Source: Sphingobacterium sp. CZ-UAM
Lineage (GTDB): Bacteria; Bacteroidota; Bacteroidia; Sphingobacteriales; Sphingobacteriaceae
Direction: 5' to 3'
Length of the DNA stretch: 64,000 nucleotides
NCBI RefSeq assembly: GCF_002000245.1
Contig: NZ_MTCM01000004.1
Coordinates: 310,001 to 374,000 of the forward strand
Shown in pieces: positions 51,396-60,842 of the stretch. Position numbers and translations under genes: made by a program. Below the pieces are notes generated by a model. That model made no database searches and was not told where the DNA came from. It saw only the letters and a program-made list of their open reading frames with translations. Numbering within the stretch: position 1 is the first letter of the stretch; each line of letters starts with the position of its first letter.

Positions 51396-52610
51396 ATGGA
51401 ATTCAAATTAAACACGATCGAAGAAGCGATCGCTGATATACAAGCAGGAAAAGTAGTTATCGTCGTAGATGACGAAGATCGTGAAAATGAGGGTGATTTC
51501 ATCACTGCTGCCCGTAACGCAACTCCCGAAATTATCAATTTTATGGCAACCCATGGGCGGGGTCTGGTATGTGCTCCGATCACCAAGGAAAGAGCTGATG
51601 CTTTACATCTAGACCTAATGGTAGGACAAAATACCGCTGTTTATGAAACTAATTTCACGGTTTCTATTGACTTACAGGGATATGGTTGTACAACTGGGAT
51701 TTCCGCATCTGATCGTTCAAAAACGATCAAGGCAATGATCGACCCCAATATTCACTATGAAGAATTGGGTAGACCGGGGCATATCTTTCCATTGATTGCT
51801 AAAGATGGTGGTGTACTTCGTCGTACAGGACATACCGAAGCCACTGTTGACCTTGCTCGCTTAGCAGGTTTTGAACCAGCAGGTGTATTGGTCGAAATCC
51901 TAAAAGAAGATGGTGAAATGGCAAGACTACCAGAATTGATGGAAGTTGCCAAAAAATTTGATTTAAAGATTATCAGTATTGAAGACCTTATTGAATACCG
52001 TTTAAAACACGATTCATTGATCAATGAGGAAGTAACAGTCAATATGCCGACGCAATATGGTGATTTTCAAATGAAAGCCTTTACACAAAAAGATACTGGC
52101 GAACAACATCTCGCCCTTTATAAAGGAGAATGGAACGAAGATGAACCTATTCTTGTCCGTGTACATAGTTCTTGTGTGACCGGCGATATTTTTGGTTCTT
52201 GCCGTTGTGACTGTGGACCTCAGCTTCATAAAGCGATGGAGATGATTCAAAACGAAGGAAAAGGTGTCATTGTCTATATGAATCAGGAAGGCCGTGGTAT
52301 CGGACTGATCAATAAATTGCATGCTTACAAATTACAGGAAAATGGTCTAGATACTGTTGATGCCAATACTCAACTTGGATTCAAGGCTGATTTGAGAGAC
52401 TATGGTGTTGGTGCACAAATCCTTAGAAATCTAGGGGTAACAAAAATGCGCCTGATGTCCAACAATCCTACGAAACGTGCAGGATTGGTCGGTTATGGTC
52501 TGGAAATTGTAGAAAATGTTCCAATTGAAATTACAGCCAATCCCTACAACGAAGAATATCTAAAAACAAAAAGAGATCGTATGGGGCATACCATTATGAA
52601 GAATTTGTAA
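51396..52610 (+). CDS. ribBA: Bifunctional DHBP synthase / GTP cyclohydrolase II
   Basis: The 404-residue fusion supplies both precursors of riboflavin. RibB (1-200) shows VIVVDDEDRENEGDFI, ISASDRSKTI, and PGHIFPLIAKDGGVLRRTGHTEATVDL with the catalytic residues. RibA (205-404) has the zinc-binding cysteines in VHSSCVTGDIFGSCRCDCGPQL and MNQEGRGIGLINKL. Full length and both active sites complete. A DCC-family gene follows after a terminator at 52634-52672. Confidence 0.97.
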   Translation: MEFKLNTIEEAIADIQAGKVVIVVDDEDRENEGDFITAARNATPEIINFMATHGRGLVCAPITKERADALHLDLMVGQNTAVYETNFTVSIDLQGYGCTTGISASDRSKTIKAMIDPNIHYEELGRPGHIFPLIAKDGGVLRRTGHTEATVDLARLAGFEPAGVLVEILKEDGEMARLPELMEVAKKFDLKIISIEDLIEYRLKHDSLINEEVTVNMPTQYGDFQMKAFTQKDTGEQHLALYKGEWNEDEPILVRVHSSCVTGDIFGSCRCDCGPQLHKAMEMIQNEGKGVIVYMNQEGRGIGLINKLHAYKLQENGLDTVDANTQLGFKADLRDYGVGAQILRNLGVTKMRLMSNNPTKRAGLVGYGLEIVENVPIEITANPYNEEYLKTKRDRMGHTIMKNL

Positions 52611-52633
52611 TAGAAGTTAAAAAGAATATATTA

Positions 52634-52672
52634 AAAGCGGTGTTTTTCCACGGAGAAACACCGCTTTTTTAT
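52634..52672 (+). terminator. ribBA terminator
   Basis: AAAGCGGTGTTT / AAACACCGCTTTT stem followed by T residues. Confidence 0.85.
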
Positions 52673-52729
52673 AAAAGTTGTGATGTTCTCATGGCAGTTC
52701 TTTCAGAAAATAGAGGTAACTTTATACAT

Positions 52730-53125
52730 ATGGATACGGAAGGGAAACATATCATCTTTTTTGACGGTGATTGCTTAGTTTGTAATCGTTTTGTTCAAAT
52801 CCTATTGAAAATAGACCGTAACAATCGGTTTCTATTTAGCGCTCTACAATCTGACTTCGCTAAAAATAGTTTACATGCTATTCCCAAAAATATCGACTCC
52901 ATTGTATACATGTCTCCTAACGGCAGTTTTATTAAAAGTGAGGCGATACTGAATATCTGCAAAACGTTAGGTTTTCCATATTCAATTGTCTATTCCCTAA
53001 AAATATTACCAAAGACATGGCTGGACACAGCTTACGATTATTTTGCAAAAAATCGTTATAAATGGTTTGGAACCAGCACATCCTGTATCGTTCCTACTGC
53101 AATACAACGAAAAAAATTTATCTAA
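52730..53125 (+). CDS. DCC-family thiol-disulfide oxidoreductase-like protein (DUF393)
   Basis: The 131-residue protein has the DCC motif in IIFFDGDCLVCNRFVQ and the family's C-terminal YDYFAKNRYKWFG. DUF393 members have a thioredoxin-like fold with a DGxCxxC site; their redox role is poorly defined. The start at ATG 52730 is chosen because the upstream frame runs back through the ribBA terminator; ATG 52691 is an alternative. Its 3' end overlaps the upstream part of the next frame, but the next gene probably starts later. Confidence 0.8.
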   Translation: MDTEGKHIIFFDGDCLVCNRFVQILLKIDRNNRFLFSALQSDFAKNSLHAIPKNIDSIVYMSPNGSFIKSEAILNICKTLGFPYSIVYSLKILPKTWLDTAYDYFAKNRYKWFGTSTSCIVPTAIQRKKFI

Positions 53126-53271
53126 GTAAAGCTTTCTATAATCTTGTGTGTTTACCAAACAATGCGAACTGGGATATTGTTCCAAAAGTATCGGTTATAC
53201 GGACAGAACAGGTAATAAATAAAATACAGACCATAGAAAGAAGCATTAGTTTGAAAAAAAATATAATTCCA

Positions 53272-54702
53272 ATGAAAAATCCACTTTTAATTGACAAAGC
53301 CTATATAAACGGAAAATTTATCACATCAAAAAATACATTTGATGTGATAAACCCTGCCACAGGAAAGACAATTGCAGTATTACCGGATCTTAAAGTTGGT
53401 GACTGCATTAAGGCAATACAAGCAGCTGATAAGGCATGGAAGGACTGGAAAAATACAACGTCAACAGAACGTTGTACTATTGTGCGCAACTGGTACAATC
53501 TTATTCAACAAAATAAAGACTTCCTTGCTGAAATTATGACACTTGAGAGTGGAAAACCGCTCCATGAATCGAAAGTAGAAGTAGATTACGGAAATTCCTT
53601 TGTTGAGTGGTTTGCCGAAGAAGGTAAGCGAGCGTATGGCGAAACTATCCCCGTCCAGAAAAATGGAACACGCATGATGACCATCCGACAGGGAGTGGGT
53701 GTGGTTGCTGCAATTACCCCCTGGAATTTCCCTTTGGCTATGATTACCCGGAAGGTCGCTCCGGCACTCGTGGCAGGCTGTACAGTAGTTCTCAAACCTG
53801 CATCACAAACACCTTTATCAGCGATTGCATTGGTCAAACTAGCTGAAGAGGCCGGTGTCCCAAAAGGCGTCTTTAATGTCATTACAGGAAAAGACAGTGC
53901 TGGTATAGGAAAAGAACTAGCCACAAATGATCTTGTACGCAAACTTTCTTTCACAGGCTCTACCGAGGTAGGTAGGACATTGGTCGAACAATCAGCTTCA
54001 AACATCAAGAAAGTCTCCATGGAACTTGGTGGAAATGCCCCCTTTCTAGTATTTAATGATGCAGATATTGATGCCGCAGTCGAAGGTGCTATTGCCGGTA
54101 AGTTCCGAAACTCTGGACAAACCTGTGTCTCTATCAACCGTTTCTTAATCCAGGAAGACATCTACGATGAATTTGCCACAAAACTTGCGCATGCAGTTCA
54201 GCAATTAAAAGTAGGCAATGGATTGGACAAGGGAGTTCAAGTTGGACCATTAATCAATGCCAAAGGATTAGAAAAAGTGCAGCTTCATGTTCAAGATGCT
54301 TTAAAGCACGGCGCAGAATTAGCGACAGGTGGACATGTAATCAAAGATCTTTTTTTCCAACCTACCGTCTTAACGAATATCCCGAAAGAAGCACTTATAT
54401 TTCACGAAGAAACTTTTGGGCCAGTTTGTGCACTATTTAGTTTCAAAACCGAAGAAGATGGTATCACTATGGCCAATCAAACTGAATTTGGCCTTGCCTC
54501 CTATTTCTACAGCACCAATATCAATCGCTGTTTCCGTGTAGCGGAACAGCTTGAAGCGGGTATGGTAGGTGTTAATACGGGGTTAATATCAAATGCAGCA
54601 GCTCCATTTGGTGGAGTAAAACAATCTGGCGTCGGCCGTGAGGGATCAAAACATGGACTCGATGAATATATGGAATTGAAGTACATCTGTTTCGCAGAAT
54701 AA
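53272..54702 (+). CDS. gabD: NAD(P)-dependent succinate-semialdehyde dehydrogenase
   Basis: The 476-residue aldehyde dehydrogenase oxidises succinate semialdehyde to succinate in 4-aminobutyrate breakdown. Motifs: INGKFITSKNTFDVINPATG, TPWNFPLAMITRKVAPALVAGCTVVLKPASQTPLSA, FTGSTEVGRTL, catalytic Glu in SMELGGNAPF and Cys in NSGQTCVSINRFL, and VGVNTGLISNAAAPFGGVKQSGVGREG typical of SSADH. The start is ATG 53272 (MKNPLLIDKAYINGK). An in-frame ATG at 53062 would add 70 residues unlike the family and would overlap the DCC gene. Confidence 0.9.
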   Translation: MKNPLLIDKAYINGKFITSKNTFDVINPATGKTIAVLPDLKVGDCIKAIQAADKAWKDWKNTTSTERCTIVRNWYNLIQQNKDFLAEIMTLESGKPLHESKVEVDYGNSFVEWFAEEGKRAYGETIPVQKNGTRMMTIRQGVGVVAAITPWNFPLAMITRKVAPALVAGCTVVLKPASQTPLSAIALVKLAEEAGVPKGVFNVITGKDSAGIGKELATNDLVRKLSFTGSTEVGRTLVEQSASNIKKVSMELGGNAPFLVFNDADIDAAVEGAIAGKFRNSGQTCVSINRFLIQEDIYDEFATKLAHAVQQLKVGNGLDKGVQVGPLINAKGLEKVQLHVQDALKHGAELATGGHVIKDLFFQPTVLTNIPKEALIFHEETFGPVCALFSFKTEEDGITMANQTEFGLASYFYSTNINRCFRVAEQLEAGMVGVNTGLISNAAAPFGGVKQSGVGREGSKHGLDEYMELKYICFAE

Positions 54703-54870
54703 ATGCGATATAGTTCATTACTATTATTGAAAGAGGCTACTTGTCCCATACAGCACCATTATTGGATGTATGAGTCAGGTAGCCCCTTTGTTTATATACT
54801 TCATGTTGACCAGATTTTCTGGTCAATCAAGCTACGTCGCAGAAAGATGAACTTCGGCCCAGTTGGTTAA

Positions 54871-55671
54871 TTACCGTTGTGTTTTGATAAATGCCGTCAA
54901 CTTTTCCCGTGTTGAACTAAAGGATAGTGCTTCGCCTACTTTATCATAATTCTCTTTATCCACACAACCTGGATAGGCATATTTAGCAAAAGCCAATTTA
55001 TTATCGTCCCTTACAAATAGTTCCATGAGATCTATAATTTCGGAACTGCGCAATCGTCTATTTTTCAGTTCCTGAGCAGCAATCTGCAAACGGTCTTGAT
55101 CATTTTCTTTTTGATTGAGCAGATCATTCAACTGATTAGCCTCATTTTTATCCGGATAATCCATATTATCGACCGGATCTTCTTGGTTTTGTTGACTATA
55201 GTTTCTATCATCCTCAGACTCGCTGTACCGCTCGTTTTGTTGTTGATCGCGATAATAGCCCTCTGCATCATCGTCATTGTAGTTATCTCCATTACGATAA
55301 TTATCATTATACAGACCAACAGGATTCATCGATTCCAATACAATTCCTCTATTTCCGCCACGGCTGCTTACGGAAAATACGACATCAAGATATTGGCCAT
55401 TTCGATTAACAAGCTGCACCGCAGTTCCGTTTAGTGTCCTACGCTGTCTATTTGCAAATACTATTCGGAGGTTGTACCTTGGATTTTGTAAGTTCGGCAC
55501 ACGAATATCGTTGGAGGGCCTATTATTGTACAAAACATTATTGATATAAAGAAAGAAAGGAACATCGATAGAATAGATATTTAATGCTCCTCCATAGGGT
55601 CTATAACGTTGGGCAAATACCCCAGTTGCAATAGCAAGCAACATGATCACAGTCAAAAGTCTTTTGTACAT
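54871..55671 (-). CDS. DUF4476-domain exported protein
   Basis: The 266-residue protein has a signal peptide (MYKRLLTVIMLLAIATGVFAQ). Residues 25-110 are beta-rich (SIDVPFFLYINNVLYNNRPSNDIRVPNLQNPRYNLRIVF). An Asn/Asp/Gln-rich low-complexity linker follows (about 125-185), and the C-terminal 85 residues match the helical DUF4476 domain (LLNQKENDQDRLQIAAQELKNRRLRSSEIIDLMELFVRDDNKLAFAKYAYP). The function of this Bacteroidota domain is unknown. The ATG at 55671 is preferred to an upstream TTG. Confidence 0.85.
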   Translation of the reverse strand: MYKRLLTVIMLLAIATGVFAQRYRPYGGALNIYSIDVPFFLYINNVLYNNRPSNDIRVPNLQNPRYNLRIVFANRQRRTLNGTAVQLVNRNGQYLDVVFSVSSRGGNRGIVLESMNPVGLYNDNYRNGDNYNDDDAEGYYRDQQQNERYSESEDDRNYSQQNQEDPVDNMDYPDKNEANQLNDLLNQKENDQDRLQIAAQELKNRRLRSSEIIDLMELFVRDDNKLAFAKYAYPGCVDKENYDKVGEALSFSSTREKLTAFIKTQR

Positions 55672-55743
55672 ATTCCTTTTCAATTTATAATCGTTCGACT
55701 AATAAGAATAAAAAAGGATTAAGAAAAATAAGAATTTAACGTT

Positions 55744-56289
55744 TTACTTGCGTTGTTTTTTATTTCTGAACTTTTTGTAGAGTTTCACAGCCATCATCAG
55801 AGATATAGATAATATTAAAAGTCCGAGGACACCGAATATCCAATTGAGGGCAGATTTTAATACGACTGTAAATACGATTGCAAATAATAAAACGGTCGCC
55901 AGCTCATTCCAAAGACGCAATTTGGTCGAGGACCAAATAGATGATTCCCCTTTTAATTGAAACATAATACGTTGGCAAGCAAAATGATAAAGGATCAGTC
56001 CCAATACAAAGGTGAGTTTGACATGCATCCAGCCCATGGTCAACAATCCCGGATTAATATACAGCATGACGAGGGCCGCTAGAATAGTGAGGTACATGGC
56101 TGGTGTTGTGATGATCCACCACAATTTACTCTCCATCAGGATAAACTGTTTATGCAAAATGCCATACTCTTCCGCAGATTTGGATTTAGCTTCGGTATGG
56201 TAAATGAATAAGCGAACGATATAAAATAAACCAGCCATCCAACAAACCACAAAGATAATATGAACTGCTTTTGCGTATAAATAGACCAT
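55744..56289 (-). CDS. hemJ: HemJ-like protoporphyrinogen IX oxidase
   Basis: The 181-residue protein has four membrane helices. The N-terminal YLYAKAVHIIFVVCWMAGLFYIVRLFIYH carries the conserved His and Arg of the HemJ (UPF0093) family; WWIITTPAMYLTILAALVM and the lysine-bearing WMHVKLTFVLGLILYHF follow. HemJ oxidises protoporphyrinogen to protoporphyrin in haem synthesis in organisms without HemG or HemY. The start is ATG 56289; a TTG ten codons upstream is less likely. Confidence 0.9.
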   Translation of the reverse strand: MVYLYAKAVHIIFVVCWMAGLFYIVRLFIYHTEAKSKSAEEYGILHKQFILMESKLWWIITTPAMYLTILAALVMLYINPGLLTMGWMHVKLTFVLGLILYHFACQRIMFQLKGESSIWSSTKLRLWNELATVLLFAIVFTVVLKSALNWIFGVLGLLILSISLMMAVKLYKKFRNKKQRK

Positions 56290-56427
56290 GGGTACAAAAA
56301 TAAGAAAAGTTAGGTGCAATCAATAAAGCTAGTCTTTAATTAGAAAAATCTTACATGAAGTATACAAAAGACATAAGTACATTCCGATTACTTAGGTTTA
56401 GTTTTCAATAATGCATGTTAAATAAAC

Positions 56428-56477
56428 AACGCTTCCAATCCGATATAGATAGTACAACCTATCGGATTGGAAGCGTT
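56428..56477 (-). terminator. Long hairpin closing the sugar-utilisation operon
   Basis: A perfect 18-bp inverted repeat (AACGCTTCCAATCCGATA and its complement) with a 14-nt loop lies 26 nt past the GH63-like gene. On minus it is followed by GTTTATTTAA, so the T run is weak; the stem may mainly protect the mRNA 3' end. Confidence 0.7.
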
Positions 56478-56502
56478 GGTATTTCCTCTTATTTCAACTG
56501 AT

Positions 56503-58413
56503 CTATTTCTTTTGTGGAGAAGTTTTCAGTTCCTTATATAGCAGAAATAAGTGGGCTGCAGACCAGCTAAAATGGGGTGCTTTGAGCCTTTTGCCTGTGC
56601 GGGCTTCATAGTTTTCATGAATTGGTTCATGACCAGATAGCCCCTCCAATCGCTTAAAGACCTGTTTGGTATACATATCGGCTTCCTTTTGATAACCGTA
56701 TTTCCTTAAACCAGCAATTGCGAAATAGACCTGATCCAACCAGATAGGCCCTCTCCAGTATCCTCTATCCATAAATTTGTCGTTGTCTAGCGCCGCAGTA
56801 GGGAAAGGCACAAAGGAAGCAAATTTAGTTGTATCCTGCATCACGCGAACCACAGCTTCAGCTTGTGGGACCGTGGCTAAACCTGTCCACAACGGCGACC
56901 AGCCTTCGGGACCAAAACATGGGATAAGCGGTCCATTCAGTTTGCGATCGAAATAATAACCTCGCTCCTGATCGAAGAAGTAATCCATGGTAAGATATGA
57001 TTCTTTTTTTCCCCGAAATGGTACTCCGAGCAATTCCGCAAAACGCATCAGATATTTTCGTTCCAGCTCAAGATAAGCGCTGAGCTCCACAGATTCCTGA
57101 TCCATGCTCCAGGCACCTTTTTCATTTAATAACATCTGAGTGCTATCATACCGTATAGCATTGTCCATACCGCTTTCCCACTTTGCGGCTTCCAATGTTC
57201 CATCGGTAGCACCGTACTCACAGATACCATTTTTATTGTGGTCCCGATAACGAAACCACCATTCATGGTACAAAACAAGCTTATCATACATTTCACGTAC
57301 AAACGACAGGTCATGATCGGCTTCATAGATAGCATTTACCGCCCAGGCAGCTAACGGTGGTTTGGAATCACGGTAATTATTCTCGCGATGGTCCGTGTAA
57401 ATACAGTCAGCAATCATCCCGACACTATCTTGAAAATCAAACATAGCGCGAACCTGATCTTTCGCCAAAACAGGATCTATCTGTGCCAGTGCAACTGCAT
57501 GCTTCCAAGAATCCCAGGCCCAAAATCCCACAAAATAGTCGGCTACATGTGAAGGGACAACACCATCATGTTTTAATTCCTTTTTTGCACTCCGCCAATT
57601 GCTCATCAGCGTCATCATGCTTTTCACCATAATGCGATGTTCCTCCATGGAGAGTTCCGGACGAGTATTTGAGCTGATATAATTTGCCCAGCGTGCTGTA
57701 TGTTGCGCGCTCAAGACCTTGCTTTGCTCAACAGCGTTTTTTGCCGCTATAAGTGCTTTTTCTAAGGTGATCAGGTTGGCATAATGGTTCAGGACAATCT
57801 CTGTATCAGCTTTTTCTAAATGGGCTCCATATTTTCCCTGATCAATAGTTACTTTCACACCGGCTTCAAAAGATAATAAAAGAAGTTCTCCATTCGGAAG
57901 TTTAGACCACAGGGTATTACCTGCTAGTGTCCATTTCCCTTGATTGAGGTTGCCATAGGTCCATAGCTCTTTTGATGATTTGTTTTTAATATGTAATATG
58001 GCCGTTGTTGATGAGACCAATTTAAGAGTTTGCTCAACTTCCATATCCTCTCCTCGCAAACGCATCCACAAGCGATCCGGATAATAACAACTGCTGTCAC
58101 GGCTCAGTAGATTTTTTTCCCAACCCGGAGCCGTTCCAATCTGCATCAATGCACCACTTAACCAGACGCGCGAATCGAGATCATAGGGTCCACAAAAACC
58201 GGTCACGGTCTTATTTTCATGGATGCCAAATCCGACCCATGCACCTCGGTCCGTATAAAAAGGGTTCGTTCGTCGAGCGGTACCATCTGGTTGTTGCTCG
58301 ACCTTTAACAATCCACCGTAGCCATCCATTTTAGGAGACTTGACCGTATTGCATCCTATAAAAATCAAACAACAACTAATTGCCACCCATAAGGTTTTGA
58401 TCTTATTTCTCAT
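56503..58413 (-). CDS. GH63-like glycoside hydrolase lipoprotein
   Basis: The 636-residue protein has a lipobox (VAISCCLIFIGC), so it is probably a cell-surface or periplasmic lipoprotein. From residue about 290 an (alpha/alpha)6-type domain shows VGFWAWDSWKHAVALAQIDP, DSKPPLAAWAVNAIYE, WESGMDN and GYWRGPIWLDQVYFAIAGLRKYGYQKEADM, typical of family 63 (mannosylglycerate hydrolase and alpha-glucosidase relatives). The acid in WESGMDN is a likely active-site residue. It overlaps the upstream LysO-type gene by four bases (ATGA), the last gene of the susCD operon, so its substrate is probably the glycan taken up by SusCD. Confidence 0.85.
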   Translation of the reverse strand: MRNKIKTLWVAISCCLIFIGCNTVKSPKMDGYGGLLKVEQQPDGTARRTNPFYTDRGAWVGFGIHENKTVTGFCGPYDLDSRVWLSGALMQIGTAPGWEKNLLSRDSSCYYPDRLWMRLRGEDMEVEQTLKLVSSTTAILHIKNKSSKELWTYGNLNQGKWTLAGNTLWSKLPNGELLLLSFEAGVKVTIDQGKYGAHLEKADTEIVLNHYANLITLEKALIAAKNAVEQSKVLSAQHTARWANYISSNTRPELSMEEHRIMVKSMMTLMSNWRSAKKELKHDGVVPSHVADYFVGFWAWDSWKHAVALAQIDPVLAKDQVRAMFDFQDSVGMIADCIYTDHRENNYRDSKPPLAAWAVNAIYEADHDLSFVREMYDKLVLYHEWWFRYRDHNKNGICEYGATDGTLEAAKWESGMDNAIRYDSTQMLLNEKGAWSMDQESVELSAYLELERKYLMRFAELLGVPFRGKKESYLTMDYFFDQERGYYFDRKLNGPLIPCFGPEGWSPLWTGLATVPQAEAVVRVMQDTTKFASFVPFPTAALDNDKFMDRGYWRGPIWLDQVYFAIAGLRKYGYQKEADMYTKQVFKRLEGLSGHEPIHENYEARTGKRLKAPHFSWSAAHLFLLYKELKTSPQKK

Positions 58414-59012
58414 AAATAACAAAAAAAAGTAACTAAAAAAGGGACACTGAGGTCAACCAAAATACCATGGATGATCGCGACCAGAACATATTGTTTGCCG
58501 GAGCATTGTGTGATAATGGGTAATGCGGTATCCATACTTGTGGCGCCCGCAACAGAAATCGGCGCCAGTGGGCCAAACCATTTTCGAGCTAATGGGGCCA
58601 TCAAGAGCGCCATTAATTCACGCATCAAATTCGACATCAATGCTATAGTTCCCAATGTGACACCCTTATATTGTGTAATAAAAATACTTGATAAAGAGTA
58701 GTACCCAAATCCAGATCCTACTGCCATACTTTCAGCGGCATTCCAGTCGCGAATAAAGAAACTGATGATAAACGTACCTAACAATGTTCCAACGATAGTT
58801 GTCAGGGGAACGAGCAAAATGCTTAAATTAACTTTTCGTAGAGATACTAAGAGTTCCCTATCATAACCAATGGTGATTCCCACCAACAACATCAATGCAT
58901 AGAGGACATAAGTATTCCATTCTTCCTTTAACAGTTCGGCCGGAATAATTCCATTAAAACCGACAAAAACACCCACGATAAAGAATGCGAGAATGATTAA
59001 ACTACCTTTCAT
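58410..59012 (-). CDS. LysO/DUF340-type transporter, C-terminal part
   Basis: The 200-residue membrane protein has about five helices and matches the C-terminal part of the LysO (YbjE) lysine-exporter family. It shows ESMAVGSGFGYYSLSSIFITQ, LGTIALMSNLMRELMALLMAP, ISVAGATSMDTALPIITQ and AIIHGILVDLSVPFLVTFF. The N-terminal part is encoded by the preceding gene, whose stop overlaps this ATG (59012) by 11 nt. The two probably form one split transporter. The start codon is chosen for MKGSLIILAFFIVGVFVG; an upstream start would lengthen the overlap. Confidence 0.85.
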   Translation of the reverse strand: MKGSLIILAFFIVGVFVGFNGIIPAELLKEEWNTYVLYALMLLVGITIGYDRELLVSLRKVNLSILLVPLTTIVGTLLGTFIISFFIRDWNAAESMAVGSGFGYYSLSSIFITQYKGVTLGTIALMSNLMRELMALLMAPLARKWFGPLAPISVAGATSMDTALPIITQCSGKQYVLVAIIHGILVDLSVPFLVTFFCYL

Positions 59013-59277
59013 GCTTACTAAAAAATAAACGATAAACGAACCATGAGCAAAGAACACTTCCAGCTACTCCGGCCAATGTAATCAGTATAGCCTGCAATCC
59101 CAATGTATCAAGATTGTCTACTATTTTTGGATTTTGCCCGACTTCTCGTCCCAAAAGAAACAATAGGGCAAATATGACCAATCGGACAAGAATACCTATA
59201 TGTTTAAGAATAGGAAAGGACCGAAGTCCTATCCCTATTCCTACGCCTAAAAGCATGACAAAAAAAACGATAAACAT
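59002..59277 (-). CDS. LysO/DUF340-type transporter, N-terminal part
   Basis: The 91-residue membrane protein has three helices (MFIVFFVMLLGVGIGIGLRS, VRLVIFALLFLLGREVG, AILITLAGVAGSVLCSWFVYRLFF), corresponding to the start of LysO. It lies five bases after susD and overlaps the C-terminal part by 11 nt. In E. coli the transporter is a single 299-residue protein; here 91 plus 200 residues add up to that length. Splitting appears stable because both halves are intact and in different frames. Confidence 0.82.
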   Translation of the reverse strand: MFIVFFVMLLGVGIGIGLRSFPILKHIGILVRLVIFALLFLLGREVGQNPKIVDNLDTLGLQAILITLAGVAGSVLCSWFVYRLFFSKHER

Positions 59278-59282
59278 GCTCC

Positions 59283-60806
59283 TTAGTTAATTTTATCATT
59301 TGACGTGATCTCCAGCAATGGAACAGGATAAAAATTATGCTTAGCTGGGTCAAAACTATTTCGACCAACAGCCTGTAATGCTTCTTTTGCTTTCCCCCAT
59401 CTTCTTAAATCATAGAATCGGGTATTTTCAAGAGCAAACTCCACGATACGTTCATGTTCAATGCGCTTTTTCACCTCATTCGCGGCAAGATTCAATGGTA
59501 ATGCCGGCATATCCGCTCTCTTACGTACTTCATTAATCAAAGGGATCGCATCTGCGGGACGATTACGTTCATTTAACGTCTCTGCCAATAGCAACAATAC
59601 ATCAGCATAGCGCATTAAGGGAAGGTTGACGGCGGTACGGGATTTATTCAAGTCTGCCTCTGTTTTTGGTAAATACTTTCTGAAACTCGCCCTGTTCGAT
59701 CCAGGTTCGAATACTTCATCATACTTATAGCCATAAACACCCCCATTTTTTAAATCGTTAAAGTAGGGATCATTGCAGAACACAGTTTGGTACATACGTG
59801 AGTCATAACGTCCTGTCGTCGCAATTTTGCCTTCTTTTTTAAACTCGTCCAGTAACATTTTGCTTGGCAGAATTTCATCCCATCCACCAAGTTCACCAAC
59901 AGCAATCCATTTGTGGAGCGCTGTACGGTAACTCGCGCCGTTAGCTGTGTTGTCGGTAAATTGAAGTTCAAAAATAGACTCTGCGCTGTTTTTATTGGTA
60001 CCGTCAAACATAGAAAGGAAATTTTTCTCTAAACTATATCCCGATACTGCTTTGAACGCCTGTTCAGCTTTTCCGAGCAGTTCTTCTTTTTTGGCTATAT
60101 TTTCATATGCTAACGTTAAATAGCTGTAGCCAAGGTATGCATTCGCTGCCCCTCTAGTAGCGCGACCGAGATTGCCCGCTTCCTGTTTCACAGGTAAATT
60201 TCCAACCGCAGCTTCCAGATCTCCGATAATAAAAGCCCAAGCTTCTTCACGTGTCGACAACGCTTTATTAATTTGATTCTCGTTTGTGATATATTGATCG
60301 CGGATAACGATTTTTTCCCAATTAAGTAACAGTTTTAAATGATAATAAGCACGCAGGAACTTTGCTTCAGCAATAATCTGGTGTTTCTTATTTGCGTCCA
60401 TATCAATGGGGGCTGCTTTTTCTATCACTTGATTTGCATAAGAAATACCGCGATATGCTTTACTCCAATAGGCCGTAAACTGACTATTACCATTTGTATA
60501 TGTAAAATTATAAAGCTCAACCCAGGTTTGGTAATTCAATGCATCACTACCGATTTCACAGATATCTTCACGATAAGCTTCCACTGGGAATTTCACTTCA
60601 GCAAATTCCCATACATCCGTTGCTGCTTCCAATTGCGAGTAGGCCGCTGAAAGACCCGACTCTGCATCCTCGGCATTCCGCCAAAAGTTATCGGAAGTAA
60701 GCTTGTCAGGTGACCTTAAATCCAATTTATCGTTACAGGATAGTGTTGTACTTAGTGCAAATGCAATACAAAACATCCATTTATAGTTATTTATATTCTT
60801 TTTCAT
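59283..60806 (-). CDS. SusD/RagB-family outer-membrane lipoprotein
   Basis: The 507-residue glycan-binding lipoprotein has a signal and lipobox (FALSTTLSC) and the SusD pattern: LDLRSPDKLTSDNFWRNAEDAESGLSAAYSQL, AEAKFLRAYYHLKLLLNW, TRGAANAYLGYSYLTL, LPLMRYADVLLLLAETLNERN and FALENTRFYDLRRWGKAKEAL. SusD caps the SusC porin and delivers oligosaccharides. It lies 36 nt after susC. The partner GH63-like enzyme three genes on suggests an alpha-mannosyl or alpha-glucosyl ligand; this is inference. Confidence 0.95.
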   Translation of the reverse strand: MKKNINNYKWMFCIAFALSTTLSCNDKLDLRSPDKLTSDNFWRNAEDAESGLSAAYSQLEAATDVWEFAEVKFPVEAYREDICEIGSDALNYQTWVELYNFTYTNGNSQFTAYWSKAYRGISYANQVIEKAAPIDMDANKKHQIIAEAKFLRAYYHLKLLLNWEKIVIRDQYITNENQINKALSTREEAWAFIIGDLEAAVGNLPVKQEAGNLGRATRGAANAYLGYSYLTLAYENIAKKEELLGKAEQAFKAVSGYSLEKNFLSMFDGTNKNSAESIFELQFTDNTANGASYRTALHKWIAVGELGGWDEILPSKMLLDEFKKEGKIATTGRYDSRMYQTVFCNDPYFNDLKNGGVYGYKYDEVFEPGSNRASFRKYLPKTEADLNKSRTAVNLPLMRYADVLLLLAETLNERNRPADAIPLINEVRKRADMPALPLNLAANEVKKRIEHERIVEFALENTRFYDLRRWGKAKEALQAVGRNSFDPAKHNFYPVPLLEITSNDKIN

Positions 60807-60842
60807 TTTTTTCTTTATTTATCTACAATACCTTGTTAAATT

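Noticed and set aside
53062..53271. N-terminal extension of the succinate-semialdehyde dehydrogenase
   Set aside because: The 70 extra residues overlap the DCC gene, do not look like an aldehyde dehydrogenase, and are low in plausibility; ATG 53272 fits the family.
55096..55434. A hydrophobic plus-strand frame opposite the DUF4476 gene
   Set aside because: It is the antisense of the Asn/Asp-rich linker, which yields Ile/Val-rich nonsense; the minus-strand gene is clearly real.
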